Below are positions 26,571 to 34,897 of a DNA stretch of 64,000 nt, piece after piece. A program made the position numbers and the translations under genes. The DNA is taken from positions 620,001-684,000 of the forward strand of contig NZ_WJXB01000001.1 of NCBI RefSeq assembly GCF_009664975.1, read 5' to 3'. The notes below the pieces were generated by a model. It saw only the letters and a list, made by a program, of their open reading frames with translations, had not been told where the DNA came from and did no database searches. Source of the stretch: Paenibacillus monticola (GTDB taxonomy: Bacteria; Bacillota; Bacilli; Paenibacillales; Paenibacillaceae). Position 1 is the stretch's first letter; each line of letters begins with the position of its first letter.

Positions 26571-27293
26571 ATGAGAATAGATATTTGGTCCGATTATGCA
26601 TGTCCATTCTGTTATATAGGTAAAAGACGGCTTGAAAACGCGCTGAGTCAGTTTCCTGATCGAGACAAGGTAGAAGTGGTGTATCGCAGTTTTCAACTCG
26701 ATCCTACCGCTGCTGTAAAGAGCGATAAAGATATTCATGATTTGCTGGCCTCTAAATACGGAATGACCCGTGATAAGGCGAAGGCAATGAATGAACAGCT
26801 GGCTGAGCAGGCCAGAGGAGTGGGTCTTGATTTTCATTTTGATACGATGCAGTCCACTAACACCTTTGACAGCCACCGCTTGAGCCACTATGCCAGTGCG
26901 CAGGGAAAAGCGGCGGAGATGACAGAACGGCTGCTGCAGGCTTATTTTACGGAATCGCTCAATCTGGGTGAACATTCGGTACTGGTATCCCTTGCTGTCG
27001 AGGTTGGCTTGGGTCAAGCAGCTACTGCGGCGATGCTGGAATCCGAAGCCTACAAAGATGAAGTGAATGCAGATATTGCCGAAGGGCAGCGGTTGAATAT
27101 TAACGGTGTTCCTTTCTTTGTATTTAACAATAAATATGCCGTTTCCGGCGCTCAGCCTGGTCCAGTGTTCACTGAAGTACTGGATACCGTATGGGCTGAA
27201 GAGCAGAATGCTCCTGTTCTGCAAGTAGTCGGCACGGGCAAGTCCGAGGGCTCAACGGAAGATGGCTGTTCTGACGGGTCTTGCAGTGTGTAA
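26571..27293 (+). CDS. DsbA-family (FrnE-like) thiol oxidoreductase
   Basis: A 240-aa thioredoxin-fold protein with a CPFC active site at about residues 12-15 (SDYACPFCYIGKRR) and the cis-Pro loop NINGVPFFVFNNKYAVSGAQ. A helical insertion lies between, as in FrnE/2-hydroxychromene-2-carboxylate isomerase-type DsbA proteins. There is no signal peptide, so it is cytoplasmic. An unusual extra tail ends in DGCSDGSCSV with two more Cys, which could form a second redox or metal site. AGGAGG precedes ATG 26571; a GTG three codons earlier overlaps that site. Confidence 0.9.
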   Translation: MRIDIWSDYACPFCYIGKRRLENALSQFPDRDKVEVVYRSFQLDPTAAVKSDKDIHDLLASKYGMTRDKAKAMNEQLAEQARGVGLDFHFDTMQSTNTFDSHRLSHYASAQGKAAEMTERLLQAYFTESLNLGEHSVLVSLAVEVGLGQAATAAMLESEAYKDEVNADIAEGQRLNINGVPFFVFNNKYAVSGAQPGPVFTEVLDTVWAEEQNAPVLQVVGTGKSEGSTEDGCSDGSCSV

Positions 27294-27315
27294 TATAGCT
27301 ACTGATTAAACTAAA

Positions 27316-27360
27316 GAGGCGAAAAGCTGGAGGGATTCCCCCATTGCTTTTCGCCTTTTT
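27316..27360 (+). terminator. Terminator after DsbA-like gene
   Basis: AGGCGAAAAGC/GCTTTTCGCCT stem with a CCCCC-containing loop, then TTTTT. It lies between convergent genes. Confidence 0.88.
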
Positions 27361-27370
27361 AGCTTGCTTT

Positions 27371-28951
27371 TTAGCGGAATGAAGTCACAAAGCTCGTGAA
27401 CAACGTCCGGACATCGTATTGATACTGGTTAATCGGCTCAATCGGCCGGTTCATCCCAAGCAGCGTGTAAACCGCCGTTCTTGCCGCTCTTACGGAGTAT
27501 TCCTCAGTAAATACAACATCATCGGGAATCTCGCAATATTGGCTGATGAACGCCAGATTGGTGGAGCCTTCAGGAACTACCTTGGGTCTGTCGCTGTTCA
27601 GTCTTGGCATGAACTGGGACGTAATATACGGCATCATACAAGGAATACAATTGGCGGAAGCCATAATCTCTTCTTTAGATTCTTCGAAATGAAGATGACC
27701 GATCAGCTCTTCCATAATTTCTTCCCCGGTACAATCGCTCATTCTCTTCTTGACGAAATCGCCGACCTTGTCTGGATACAGTCCGTAACCCCAGAATACG
27801 GTCACATTTTCTGGCTGGTTGCGGAAATGCGGCTGGAAGGCCAAGACGATGGACATGAACCAGCTGGAATCCTTGAAGGTAACCAAGGCGCCGGTACCGG
27901 CCCGGTTGCGGGAGAATTTCTCCATCCGATCGAAGAACTTGGAATCCTGGAAGGTTACGGTAAAAGACTCCCATTTGGATTCGTCTACATGGTCATCGAA
28001 GGAGGAAGGATTGCCTAGACCCGGCTTCTTGCTGGCGATATTCTCCCATAGTTTCCATGAGCTTCCCTTACCGTTCAAGAGTGGCGCTTTGGTCATAGAA
28101 CCAATACTGGAGCCTTCGGTCATGGAGCCATTTGTGACGATCACAAGATCGCCTTCGTTCACTTCGATCACATCTGCCACACCTTGACGCAGCACATTCA
28201 TCTTGGTAACAGTAATTCCGTCACCGTCTTTGAATTGCAGGTCGGTTACCGTACATTTTAAGGTGAAATCTATGCCATGCGGTTCAAGATATTTGTGCAT
28301 TGGCAGAATAATAGAATCGTATTGGTTATAAGGAGTGCGGGTTACGCCTTCTAGGGTTTGAATTCTTGGGAATTCATGCATAAAGCGGATTATATATCTT
28401 TTGAACTCGACCGCACTGTGCCAAGGCTGGAAGGCGAAAGTAGTCGCCCACATATACCAGAAATTAGTTTGGAAGAAATGAGGGCCGAACCAGTCATTAA
28501 TCCGAGCCTTGCCCATTTTGTCTTCCGGTGTAATGATCAGCTTGCCAAGCGCCAGTCGGTCTGCCATATCGAAGCCCATGGACAAGACATCTTCTATTTC
28601 GCCTTTTCGATTGACCAATCTGGCATTCGCATGTGTCGGGTTGGCATTATCAAATTCTATAATCTCTTCTCTAACGGATTTCTCCGGATGATCGATGGAA
28701 GGAATAGACTGCAGCAGTTCCCATAAATTCTCATAGGCCTCGTCATTGAGCATCCGCCCACCACGAATGACATAACCTTGCTCGCCATTGCCAGAGCCGT
28801 CGTTGCTGCCGCCGAGAATTTTCATTTCTTCAATGATGTGAATGTTCTGTCCCGGAAAGTCACAGTCTCTGACGAGGTATGCTGCACCCGCAAGTGATGC
28901 AATTCCGCCACCGACAAAATAAACCTGTTGATTACCGTACTCTTTTTTCAC
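27371..28951 (-). CDS. Oleate hydratase (FAD-dependent, MCRA family)
   Basis: Adds water to the cis-9 double bond of oleic/linoleic acid, giving 10-hydroxy fatty acids. It is often linked to detoxification of free unsaturated fatty acids. The FAD motif GGGIASLAGAAYL is near residue 14; RGGRMLNDEAYENLWELL, FGPHFFQTNFWYMWATTFAF, VTNGSMTEGSS and IPCMMPYITSQFMPR are family blocks. GTG at 28951 has GGAGG 7 bases upstream and is taken as the start. An ATG 14 codons earlier (28993) has no ribosome-binding site, but annotators may choose it. The TetR gene upstream on the same strand is the obvious candidate regulator. Confidence 0.92.
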   Translation of the reverse strand: MKKEYGNQQVYFVGGGIASLAGAAYLVRDCDFPGQNIHIIEEMKILGGSNDGSGNGEQGYVIRGGRMLNDEAYENLWELLQSIPSIDHPEKSVREEIIEFDNANPTHANARLVNRKGEIEDVLSMGFDMADRLALGKLIITPEDKMGKARINDWFGPHFFQTNFWYMWATTFAFQPWHSAVEFKRYIIRFMHEFPRIQTLEGVTRTPYNQYDSIILPMHKYLEPHGIDFTLKCTVTDLQFKDGDGITVTKMNVLRQGVADVIEVNEGDLVIVTNGSMTEGSSIGSMTKAPLLNGKGSSWKLWENIASKKPGLGNPSSFDDHVDESKWESFTVTFQDSKFFDRMEKFSRNRAGTGALVTFKDSSWFMSIVLAFQPHFRNQPENVTVFWGYGLYPDKVGDFVKKRMSDCTGEEIMEELIGHLHFEESKEEIMASANCIPCMMPYITSQFMPRLNSDRPKVVPEGSTNLAFISQYCEIPDDVVFTEEYSVRAARTAVYTLLGMNRPIEPINQYQYDVRTLFTSFVTSFR

Positions 28952-29126
28952 AACTGTCGCCTCCAAAGGGTATATTACTTGCTTGCTCTTCATGTTCTTA
29001 ATGTAAACCTATGAGGACATAGAAGGTATGAGCAATACCCGACGAGTGTAACGTATTTAGTCAATTGGGGCAAAGTGTATGGTTTTTAGACAGCTTCTGC
29101 AAAAAAAAAGCCATGCACCCTAAGGG

Positions 29127-29696
29127 TCACAACGACTTGTTCTCATATTTATGCAGTGCTTTTAGGAAATGGCCTTCAATCAGATCGCTGAGCTTCGTAA
29201 TAATCTGCTTCGGCGGTTCCTTCATGCCGTCTCTCAACCATTGGATCACGAGACCCGTAAAGGCCAGTGTATAGAAGTTGGCTATAAACCGTTTATCTTC
29301 GCTGCTTACCTCCATGCCGGTGGACAGTTCGTTAATAACGCCCATGATCAGGTCGTCCGTTACGTCGTAAAGATAGGCATCCAGATGATTTCTGCCGAGG
29401 GAATCGAGGGTGTTGTAGCAGAAGGCTTTGTTGCTCTCAATATAACAAAAAATTCTATGGAAGCCGTCCGTCCAAGTGTTATAGCTGCGATACTGGGCGA
29501 TACTTTCCACGGCTTCGGTCTTATAGATCCAGCCTAGTAAATCAAAAATATCCTGAAAGTGATAATAAAAAGTCTGTCTATTTAACCCGCAATCATCTAC
29601 AAGATGCTTGACCGAAATTTTATTCAGCGGAATATGCTCCATCAGCGATTTCAAGGAATGAGCGAGCGCATTTTTGGTCAGGAAGGAATTGGACAA
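29127..29696 (-). CDS. TetR-family regulator (DhaS-like)
   Basis: A 189-aa one-component regulator. The helix-turn-helix reads KISVKHLVDDCGLNRQTFYY (about 26-45), followed by the YHFQDIFDLLGWIY boundary helix of the DhaS/TetR_C-type subgroup. The C-terminal ligand domain is all-helical. The start is TTG at 29696 with AAGGTGG upstream. It lies directly upstream of the oleate hydratase gene on the same strand. A fatty acid effector is a plausible inference but nothing in the sequence proves it. Confidence 0.87.
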   Translation of the reverse strand: MSNSFLTKNALAHSLKSLMEHIPLNKISVKHLVDDCGLNRQTFYYHFQDIFDLLGWIYKTEAVESIAQYRSYNTWTDGFHRIFCYIESNKAFCYNTLDSLGRNHLDAYLYDVTDDLIMGVINELSTGMEVSSEDKRFIANFYTLAFTGLVIQWLRDGMKEPPKQIITKLSDLIEGHFLKALHKYENKSL

Positions 29697-29718
29697 AGGT
29701 ACACCACCTTATCATCAA

Positions 29719-30114
29719 TCATGATTTCCGCAGCCGTTTCATTAACCATTGAACGAATTCTGCCAATAAGCCGAGTGCAAATCCTCCCAGCATAAATATG
29801 GCGAAGGTGAGAAAGCCCGCCAGGTCCTCCCAGCCAGACATATCCCTATAGGAATAGATGAACATAAGCCCAAGTCCGATAATGATCCCGCCTGTGGTAA
29901 TCAGCCATAGCAGCCTTGCACCCAGCCATCCACTACAGTTAAGAATCGCAGATATGACGAGGGATAATAGTGCAAAACGCAGCAGAAAGGTCCCATTTGC
30001 CGTCTGTCCGAGCAAAACGAATCTGTGTAGAATGAAGAGCAACCATAGCAGTAAGGCATAACCCGGTATCCAAAATAACCAGCGTGAGCTTTTGGCAGGA
30101 GGCATGAATTCCAT
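29719..30114 (-). CDS. Small four-helix membrane protein of unknown function
   Basis: 131 aa with four hydrophobic segments (about 13-31, 44-62, 66-84, 98-121) and a basic C-terminus (LMKRLRKS). I do not recognise the family. GGGGTGA precedes the ATG. It sits 22 bases downstream of another unknown gene and 22 bases upstream of the TetR gene, so the three and possibly the oleate hydratase gene form one leftward transcript. Confidence 0.75.
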   Translation of the reverse strand: MEFMPPAKSSRWLFWIPGYALLLWLLFILHRFVLLGQTANGTFLLRFALLSLVISAILNCSGWLGARLLWLITTGGIIIGLGLMFIYSYRDMSGWEDLAGFLTFAIFMLGGFALGLLAEFVQWLMKRLRKS

Positions 30115-30136
30115 TAGTAGTTCACCCCTTCAGTAA

Positions 30137-30661
30137 TTATAGCGATTCTAGCTCCTCTGCACTTTGCAGCAGGTGCTTCAGCAGATTCGGAATATCTTCC
30201 ATTTGTTCCTCGGTGATTTGTCGTTTGAATTTCAGCTCAATGCAATTATTATAAGTTTCACTTTCTTGACCATAAATAAAACTTAAGGATTGCACTGGCG
30301 TAAGCTCCGGACCCCATATGGAATTCAGGATATCTTGGATAGCCAGGCATTCCGTTTCAACATCCCCTATTTCCATATAAAAGCGCAGCCGGAGATTACA
30401 GCCCGGAATTGTATCCGGCGTTTCGAGAATTTCGTCGCCCAAATCCTTGAGCGTTGAACTAAGTACTATTTCGGAGGTGACATTCCCACCCTCGGTCAGT
30501 TGAAACGAAAGACTGAATTCTCTGGACATCATGGCCAGATCCAAAAGATCTGCACGATCCGTAACCATGAGCGTTCCATCCAGATTATCCAGGTCGTAGA
30601 TTTGATTCTCAAAAGCGGTTTTAATATTATCAAAGACAGTAGGGTGGAACAATAGAGGCAC
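30137..30661 (-). CDS. Conserved-looking hypothetical protein
   Basis: About 175 aa, acidic, no signal peptide or membrane helix. Landmarks are VPLLFHPTVFDNIKTAFENQ at the N-terminus and a YGQESETYNNCIELKFKR segment near the C-terminus, which ends in a helical MEDIPNLLKHLLQSAEELE. I do not recognise the family. The start is placed at GTG 30661. A good promoter (-10 TACAAT at 30684-30689) lies just upstream, which rules out an in-frame ATG at 30793. It heads the leftward cluster leading to oleate hydratase. Confidence 0.68.
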   Translation of the reverse strand: MPLLFHPTVFDNIKTAFENQIYDLDNLDGTLMVTDRADLLDLAMMSREFSLSFQLTEGGNVTSEIVLSSTLKDLGDEILETPDTIPGCNLRLRFYMEIGDVETECLAIQDILNSIWGPELTPVQSLSFIYGQESETYNNCIELKFKRQITEEQMEDIPNLLKHLLQSAEELESL

Positions 30662-30683
30662 CTTCTCAGTTCTGTTTCTCTTT

Positions 30684-30711
30684 ATTGTATCATGACGCAA
30701 AAAGGAGTGAA
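30684..30711 (-). promoter_or_regulatory. Sigma-A-like promoter for the leftward cluster
   Basis: On the minus strand, TTCACT (-35), a 16-base spacer and TACAAT (-10). It lies 23 bases upstream of the GTG start at 30661 and fixes that gene's 5' end. Confidence 0.6.
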
Positions 30712-30828
30712 AATGTTCCGAAGACAGTAACTGTATGGATGAAATTTTGCCACCTGCGAAGATCTGATTTATTCTATAGTGAATGGATATCATCTTCTAT
30801 ATTAAAACTATGAAAGCGGGAGTGTAGC

Positions 30829-31110
30829 ATGAGTTACAGTTATTTGTCACATTTAGATTGTCCACAATGCGGGGAGACCTACGGGGCAGACTCTATTCAA
30901 CAGCTATGTGTCTGCGGTTCACCGCTGCTGGTTCGTTATAAGTTGGACATATTGAAGGAGGAATGGAGCCGTGAAGCCTTGCTGGGCCGAAAACCCGACT
31001 TATGGCGCTATCATGAGCTTCTCCCCGTGCTGGACTGCAATAATGTAGTGACTCTGGGTGAAGGAATGACGCCGCTCTTGGAGATTGGTGAATTTATTAC
31101 TAAACGATAA
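30829..31110 (+). pseudogene. Threonine synthase N-terminal fragment
   Basis: The 93-aa frame matches only the N-terminus of Bacillales-type threonine synthase. It has the zinc ribbon (CPQCGETY and LCVCGSP), the DLWRYHELLPV stretch and the LGEGMTPLLEIGEF segment that normally leads into the PLP domain. A full enzyme has around 400 residues; here the frame stops (TAA) right after this point and a terminator follows within two bases. The PLP-lysine domain is absent from both strands nearby. Start codon and GGGAG site are intact, so a small zinc-ribbon protein could still be made. The likeliest origin is deletion of the remainder. Confidence 0.75.
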
Positions 31111-31111
31111 G

Positions 31112-31152
31112 AAAAAGGCAGTTCCAGGAAAGCACCTTGGACTGCCTTTTTT
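31112..31152. terminator. Bidirectional terminator
   Basis: AAAAAGGCAGTTCCAGG/CCTTGGACTGCCTTTTTT imperfect stem with A/T runs on both sides. It lies between the threonine synthase fragment and the convergent pseudouridine synthase. Confidence 0.88.
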
Positions 31153-31193
31153 GTACGAATGAAGAGGTTTCGCGGAAATGAGAAACAGTAGGT

Positions 31194-32234
31194 CTAATGC
31201 TGGCCCTTTGGTGTTGCTGGCGCCGATGTTGCTGAAGGAGCCGTATATTTCAAAAAGGTCTTGGGAATAGGACTCTCAAAGGTTAAGAGTTTACCGGTAG
31301 TCGGATGAACAAAAGAGAGCACCCGGGCATGCAACCCCAACCGACCTACAGTTTTGGTTTCAGCGCCATATTTCTTATCACCGGCGATTGGATGTCCAAG
31401 ATCAGACATATGCACGCGAATTTGGTTCTTGCGTCCGGTTTCCAGGTGTACCTCCAGCAAGGAGAAGTGGCGGTTCATCTGAATCAGCTTATAGTGGGTT
31501 ATCGCATGCTGACCATCCCCTTCATGGGGGCTGGAATACATTTTGAGGGTAGAGGTTTCCTTCAGCCAAGAGCTGATTGTGCCTTCGGGCCGTTTAACGG
31601 CACCTTCCACGAGCGCCACATAAGAGCGTTCTTTAACCGTTTCTTTCCAGTTGTTTTGCAGAGTCTGCTGAATAGCCTCACTTTTGGCAAACATCATTAA
31701 TCCTGATGTATCACGGTCCAGACGGTGTACGACAAAAATCCGGTTTTTGGGATTGGTGAGACGCACATGCTCCATAAGCTGGTAGTAAGCCGTCAACTCA
31801 CTCTCCTCCGCAGTGGCGATAGACAGCAATCCTGCATCCTTCTGAATGACGATCAGATCATCATCTTCATGGACAATGGTGAGCCCAATCATTTCTTCTG
31901 CCTGAATCGGCTTTTCCTTATCAATGGCCACCGTTTGACCAGAGTGCAACTGGAGATTATGTTGTGTCACAACTTTACCATTCACCGACACTTGTCCACG
32001 CGAAAGAATGGATTTGATCGCATTTCGTCCATGGCCAGTAATATGGGTCAGTAAAAAAGGCAGCAACTCGGAGGGCTCGCTTACTATAAAAGGTTTAACT
32101 GGAGTTGCTGTTTTGGCTTTGGTTTTTTCATTAAACTTGCTATTTCTAACACTTGATTTAGATTGTGATTTTGCTGTGGAATCGGGCTTCGCGCCTCGTT
32201 TGGATGCTTCTTTAGGATTTCTTCTTGTATTCAT
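31194..32234 (-). CDS. RluA-family pseudouridine synthase
   Basis: RNA pseudouridine synthase of 346 aa. A basic, Lys/Ser-rich leader (about 1-50) precedes an S4-like RNA-binding domain (GRNAIKSILSRGQVSVNGKV). The catalytic domain holds the nucleophile Asp in HRLDRDTSGLM and the ETGRKNQIRVHM and GDKKYG blocks. A Pro/Ala/Thr tail ends the protein. The RNA target (23S rRNA or tRNA) is not determined. The ATG is preceded by GGACGGAG. Confidence 0.9.
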   Translation of the reverse strand: MNTRRNPKEASKRGAKPDSTAKSQSKSSVRNSKFNEKTKAKTATPVKPFIVSEPSELLPFLLTHITGHGRNAIKSILSRGQVSVNGKVVTQHNLQLHSGQTVAIDKEKPIQAEEMIGLTIVHEDDDLIVIQKDAGLLSIATAEESELTAYYQLMEHVRLTNPKNRIFVVHRLDRDTSGLMMFAKSEAIQQTLQNNWKETVKERSYVALVEGAVKRPEGTISSWLKETSTLKMYSSPHEGDGQHAITHYKLIQMNRHFSLLEVHLETGRKNQIRVHMSDLGHPIAGDKKYGAETKTVGRLGLHARVLSFVHPTTGKLLTFESPIPKTFLKYTAPSATSAPATPKGQH

Positions 32235-32337
32235 GACTACATTCTCCGTCCTCTGATATTGTACTCCTCAATATACCATGGGTAGGGAAGAATTACTATG
32301 GAGAGAAAGCTTAGGCCATGCAGATAACTAGGATCCG

Positions 32338-32526
32338 TTAGTGGTCGGTGAACATTAAGGTCAGTATAGTTATAATCATTAAACAGATCTGCACCCAGCC
32401 CAAAATATGGGCCAGCTTCTTTTCCTTGCGCATATGATTGACAGCATAAATTTTCATATCCACTGTAAGCAGCAGAACCCCGGAAAAAAAGAGTGAAAAT
32501 GCTACGAAGATTAACTCACGAAACAT
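32338..32526 (-). CDS. Small membrane protein next to ger operon (CLC_0170-like)
   Basis: 62 aa with two hydrophobic helices (about 5-23 and 42-58) separated by a basic loop (NHMRKEKKLAH). A strong AGGAGGG lies upstream of the ATG. It follows gerC by 57 bases on the same strand. Small two-helix proteins annotated as CLC_0170 family occur beside ger operons in Paenibacillus and clostridia; this assignment is from memory of size and context. It may modulate the germinant receptor complex, but that is inference. Confidence 0.7.
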   Translation of the reverse strand: MFRELIFVAFSLFFSGVLLLTVDMKIYAVNHMRKEKKLAHILGWVQICLMIITILTLMFTDH

Positions 32527-32583
32527 TTATACTGCCCTCCTAGTAGTGATACAGAATAATGTTTGTTCAGACCGAAATATTAT

Positions 32584-33801
32584 TTACTTCTGTTTAAGTC
32601 CGACTCTACGGATCGACACCTTAACTTTAAAATCTACAGTGATATCTGAATACATGCGCTCCCAATCGCTTTTGTCGTGAATATTAGCCCTCCAGAAGGA
32701 GGGGCAATGTGCGCGAACTTTCTCGCCCATCCCGAAGATATCCGAGTGTGCCTGTTGAGATTGTAAAATGGCATGGTAGAAATTTTTGGTGACATACTGG
32801 TTTAAGGACTTCTCAAGCTCACTTATAGAATGGCTGGAACTGACTGGAGTAGAGCTGTGCAATTGCTCATCCAAACTTGTATCCAGAAAAATATTATAGG
32901 TGATATGAGGCTTCCCATTTTTAATCTGAGCCTTTGACTTGGAGAACCGTTCATCAATCTTGATCATAACTGGGCCGAAGTGTGGTGAATCGAAGAGCAC
33001 GGAATAACCTCCGGGATCAATCCCCCTTATGCCCATGTATGCACCGAGTTCGATGGGAGTAGTAGATCCTACCATGGCTCCACCACTAAAGTAAGCAAGT
33101 CCTTTAATAATAACGTTCTCTTTATCGCCTAAGCCAATATAAGGCAAATTACCACTTTGACCCCATTTGGATTCGGTTGTCCAGAATTCACCTAAATAAT
33201 TGGCAGGACATTTACCGGATTCCACGGATTTCTCCATCATCGCCAGGATATAGAGTGTCGGTACCCGCTGAAGGGGAGGTTGAATATACATGAATTTAGA
33301 AGCATCACCTTCGGACACCAGCAACCATATCCGCCGCCGAACTTCCGGATTACGACGCAAATAATCATTCAGATCATCCAGATTACTGCGTGCGAGCTCT
33401 TCACTGATAATGATGACCCGAAGATGAATAAGATAACGAGGATCCGAAATTTGCTGCTGTAAATTATTCAAGGCATCATCCAAAGTATATCCGTAAACTT
33501 GTACAACCCATACCGGATTTTGATTTCCACCACCACCACTATCGCCTCCCCCTGGCCCCAGTGGAACTCTTCCCGGAACAGCAATTTGTGCGGTTACACG
33601 AATCTGGGGGAGCTTAATCGTATTTTTAATATGTGTCGTCAGGTCATCTTTACCATCGTCAGCTGGTGCTTTATCTATAGACAATCCAAGCAAGAGGGCG
33701 CGATCTTCGATTTCGAGCTGATCCCAACAGCCGACAAGCATTCCTGACATTAGAGAGAGAATAATCAGGAGACTAATCCGTCTGAATATTTTATTTTTCA
33801 T
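32584..33801 (-). CDS. Germinant receptor lipoprotein, Ger(x)C family
   Basis: The C subunit of a GerA-type nutrient receptor in the spore inner membrane. A lipoprotein signal peptide ends in the lipobox MLVGC (Cys near residue 25), followed by WDQLEIEDRALLLGLSID, which is typical of GerC. A glycine-rich insertion (GPGGGDSGGGG) splits the first domain, and a C-terminal domain ends the 405-aa protein. AAAGGGGGA precedes the ATG. The start overlaps the end of gerB by 11 bases. Confidence 0.92.
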   Translation of the reverse strand: MKNKIFRRISLLIILSLMSGMLVGCWDQLEIEDRALLLGLSIDKAPADDGKDDLTTHIKNTIKLPQIRVTAQIAVPGRVPLGPGGGDSGGGGNQNPVWVVQVYGYTLDDALNNLQQQISDPRYLIHLRVIIISEELARSNLDDLNDYLRRNPEVRRRIWLLVSEGDASKFMYIQPPLQRVPTLYILAMMEKSVESGKCPANYLGEFWTTESKWGQSGNLPYIGLGDKENVIIKGLAYFSGGAMVGSTTPIELGAYMGIRGIDPGGYSVLFDSPHFGPVMIKIDERFSKSKAQIKNGKPHITYNIFLDTSLDEQLHSSTPVSSSHSISELEKSLNQYVTKNFYHAILQSQQAHSDIFGMGEKVRAHCPSFWRANIHDKSDWERMYSDITVDFKVKVSIRRVGLKQK

Positions 33802-34897
33802 GAGAAAGTCCCCCTTTATTACGAATAAGATCTACTACCCAAAGTAGAAAAGGATAGACGGTTAGAAAAATCAAGCCAATTACTGACGTAACGAGAGCAA
33901 CATCATAGACCTGGAAAAAATTTTGGGGCAAGAGGGACAAAACAAAGATAAAAGGTAGAAGGAAAGAGGAAATCAGGCGCTGATCCTTGATACGGATTAA
34001 TTCCCTTAAAGCATATACAGCTAAATAGTAGTTTGTGAAAATCGTTGTGAAAACGGAAATAACCCAAACAACAATAAAAATGGCATCAAGACGTTCCAAC
34101 AAACCTGTGCCGAAAGAAGCCGAGCGGGCCAACTCCAGAGTTGGATAAATGAGCAGTTCGATTTCATTCATACCAAACATCCCTAGCGAGACAATAACAA
34201 TTATTGTATAGAAAATCCCACTGAAAAAAAGGGCAGCATTAGCTGCCTTTACCGCCTGTTTTGGCTTTCTCATTAGTGGAACCAGCAGTATCAGAATAAA
34301 GGTCCCTTGATAGAGAGAAGCAGATAAGAATACCCCCTTTGAAAAGCTGGATAGGGTGAAATTATTTCCTAATATCGGCAATAGATTCAAACCATCTATT
34401 TTTTTCAGGGATAACATTAAAATGATGATCACAGAAATTAAAATAAAGGGTAAATAAAAAACATGTATATATGTAAATTTAACAATGTTACGCCGGACGG
34501 ATAAGCCAACAAGAATCAGTAGAATCAGCATCAATATTTCAATGGGAGTTCTCTTAAAGAGAACGGTAATACACACCTCCCCAAATTGGCGCATATTAGA
34601 ACTTGTAGAGTTTAGAAAGAATAGAAAAATAATAATTGTAGAAAAGTCGGCCATGCCTCTTCCCAGCAGTCGGCGGCTGAACACAAACAGAGTCTCATTA
34701 GGATACTTTCTGCATACGGAGGCAGTAAACCAGCAGCCTATAAGAGCAGCGAAGATTGCTAAAATAGACATAAGAGGCGCACTATTGCCTCCGTATTCGA
34801 CCATATATCGGGGGAAGACTAAAATGCCTACACCGATAATAGTACTAATAATTACCGCCATGAATTGGAACGTTGTTATAGGGCGGTTATTATTCAT
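33791..34897 (-). CDS. Germinant receptor permease-like subunit, GerB family
   Basis: Integral membrane B subunit (about 368 aa, ten predicted helices) of the APC/endospore germination permease family, thought to bind the nutrient germinant. The N-terminus TTFQFMAVIISTIIGVGILV and the internal RRLLGRGMADFSTIII are typical. The ATG at 34897 overlaps the gerA stop; a GTG three codons earlier is an alternative. It also overlaps gerC, so A-B-C are translationally coupled. Confidence 0.92.
   Translation of the reverse strand: MNNNRPITTFQFMAVIISTIIGVGILVFPRYMVEYGGNSAPLMSILAIFAALIGCWFTASVCRKYPNETLFVFSRRLLGRGMADFSTIIIFLFFLNSTSSNMRQFGEVCITVLFKRTPIEILMLILLILVGLSVRRNIVKFTYIHVFYLPFILISVIIILMLSLKKIDGLNLLPILGNNFTLSSFSKGVFLSASLYQGTFILILLVPLMRKPKQAVKAANAALFFSGIFYTIIVIVSLGMFGMNEIELLIYPTLELARSASFGTGLLERLDAIFIVVWVISVFTTIFTNYYLAVYALRELIRIKDQRLISSFLLPFIFVLSLLPQNFFQVYDVALVTSVIGLIFLTVYPFLLWVVDLIRNKGGLSHEK

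Noticed and set aside
26496..27224. 242-codon minus-strand ORF
   Set aside because: Antisense to the DsbA-like gene, no family features and no start signals.
27419..28018. 199-codon plus-strand ORF
   Set aside because: Antisense to oleate hydratase, whose motifs are complete.
28994..29126. Terminator between TetR and oleate hydratase genes
   Set aside because: A long A-run on the plus strand (T-run on the minus strand) follows only a 5-bp stem; too weak to call.
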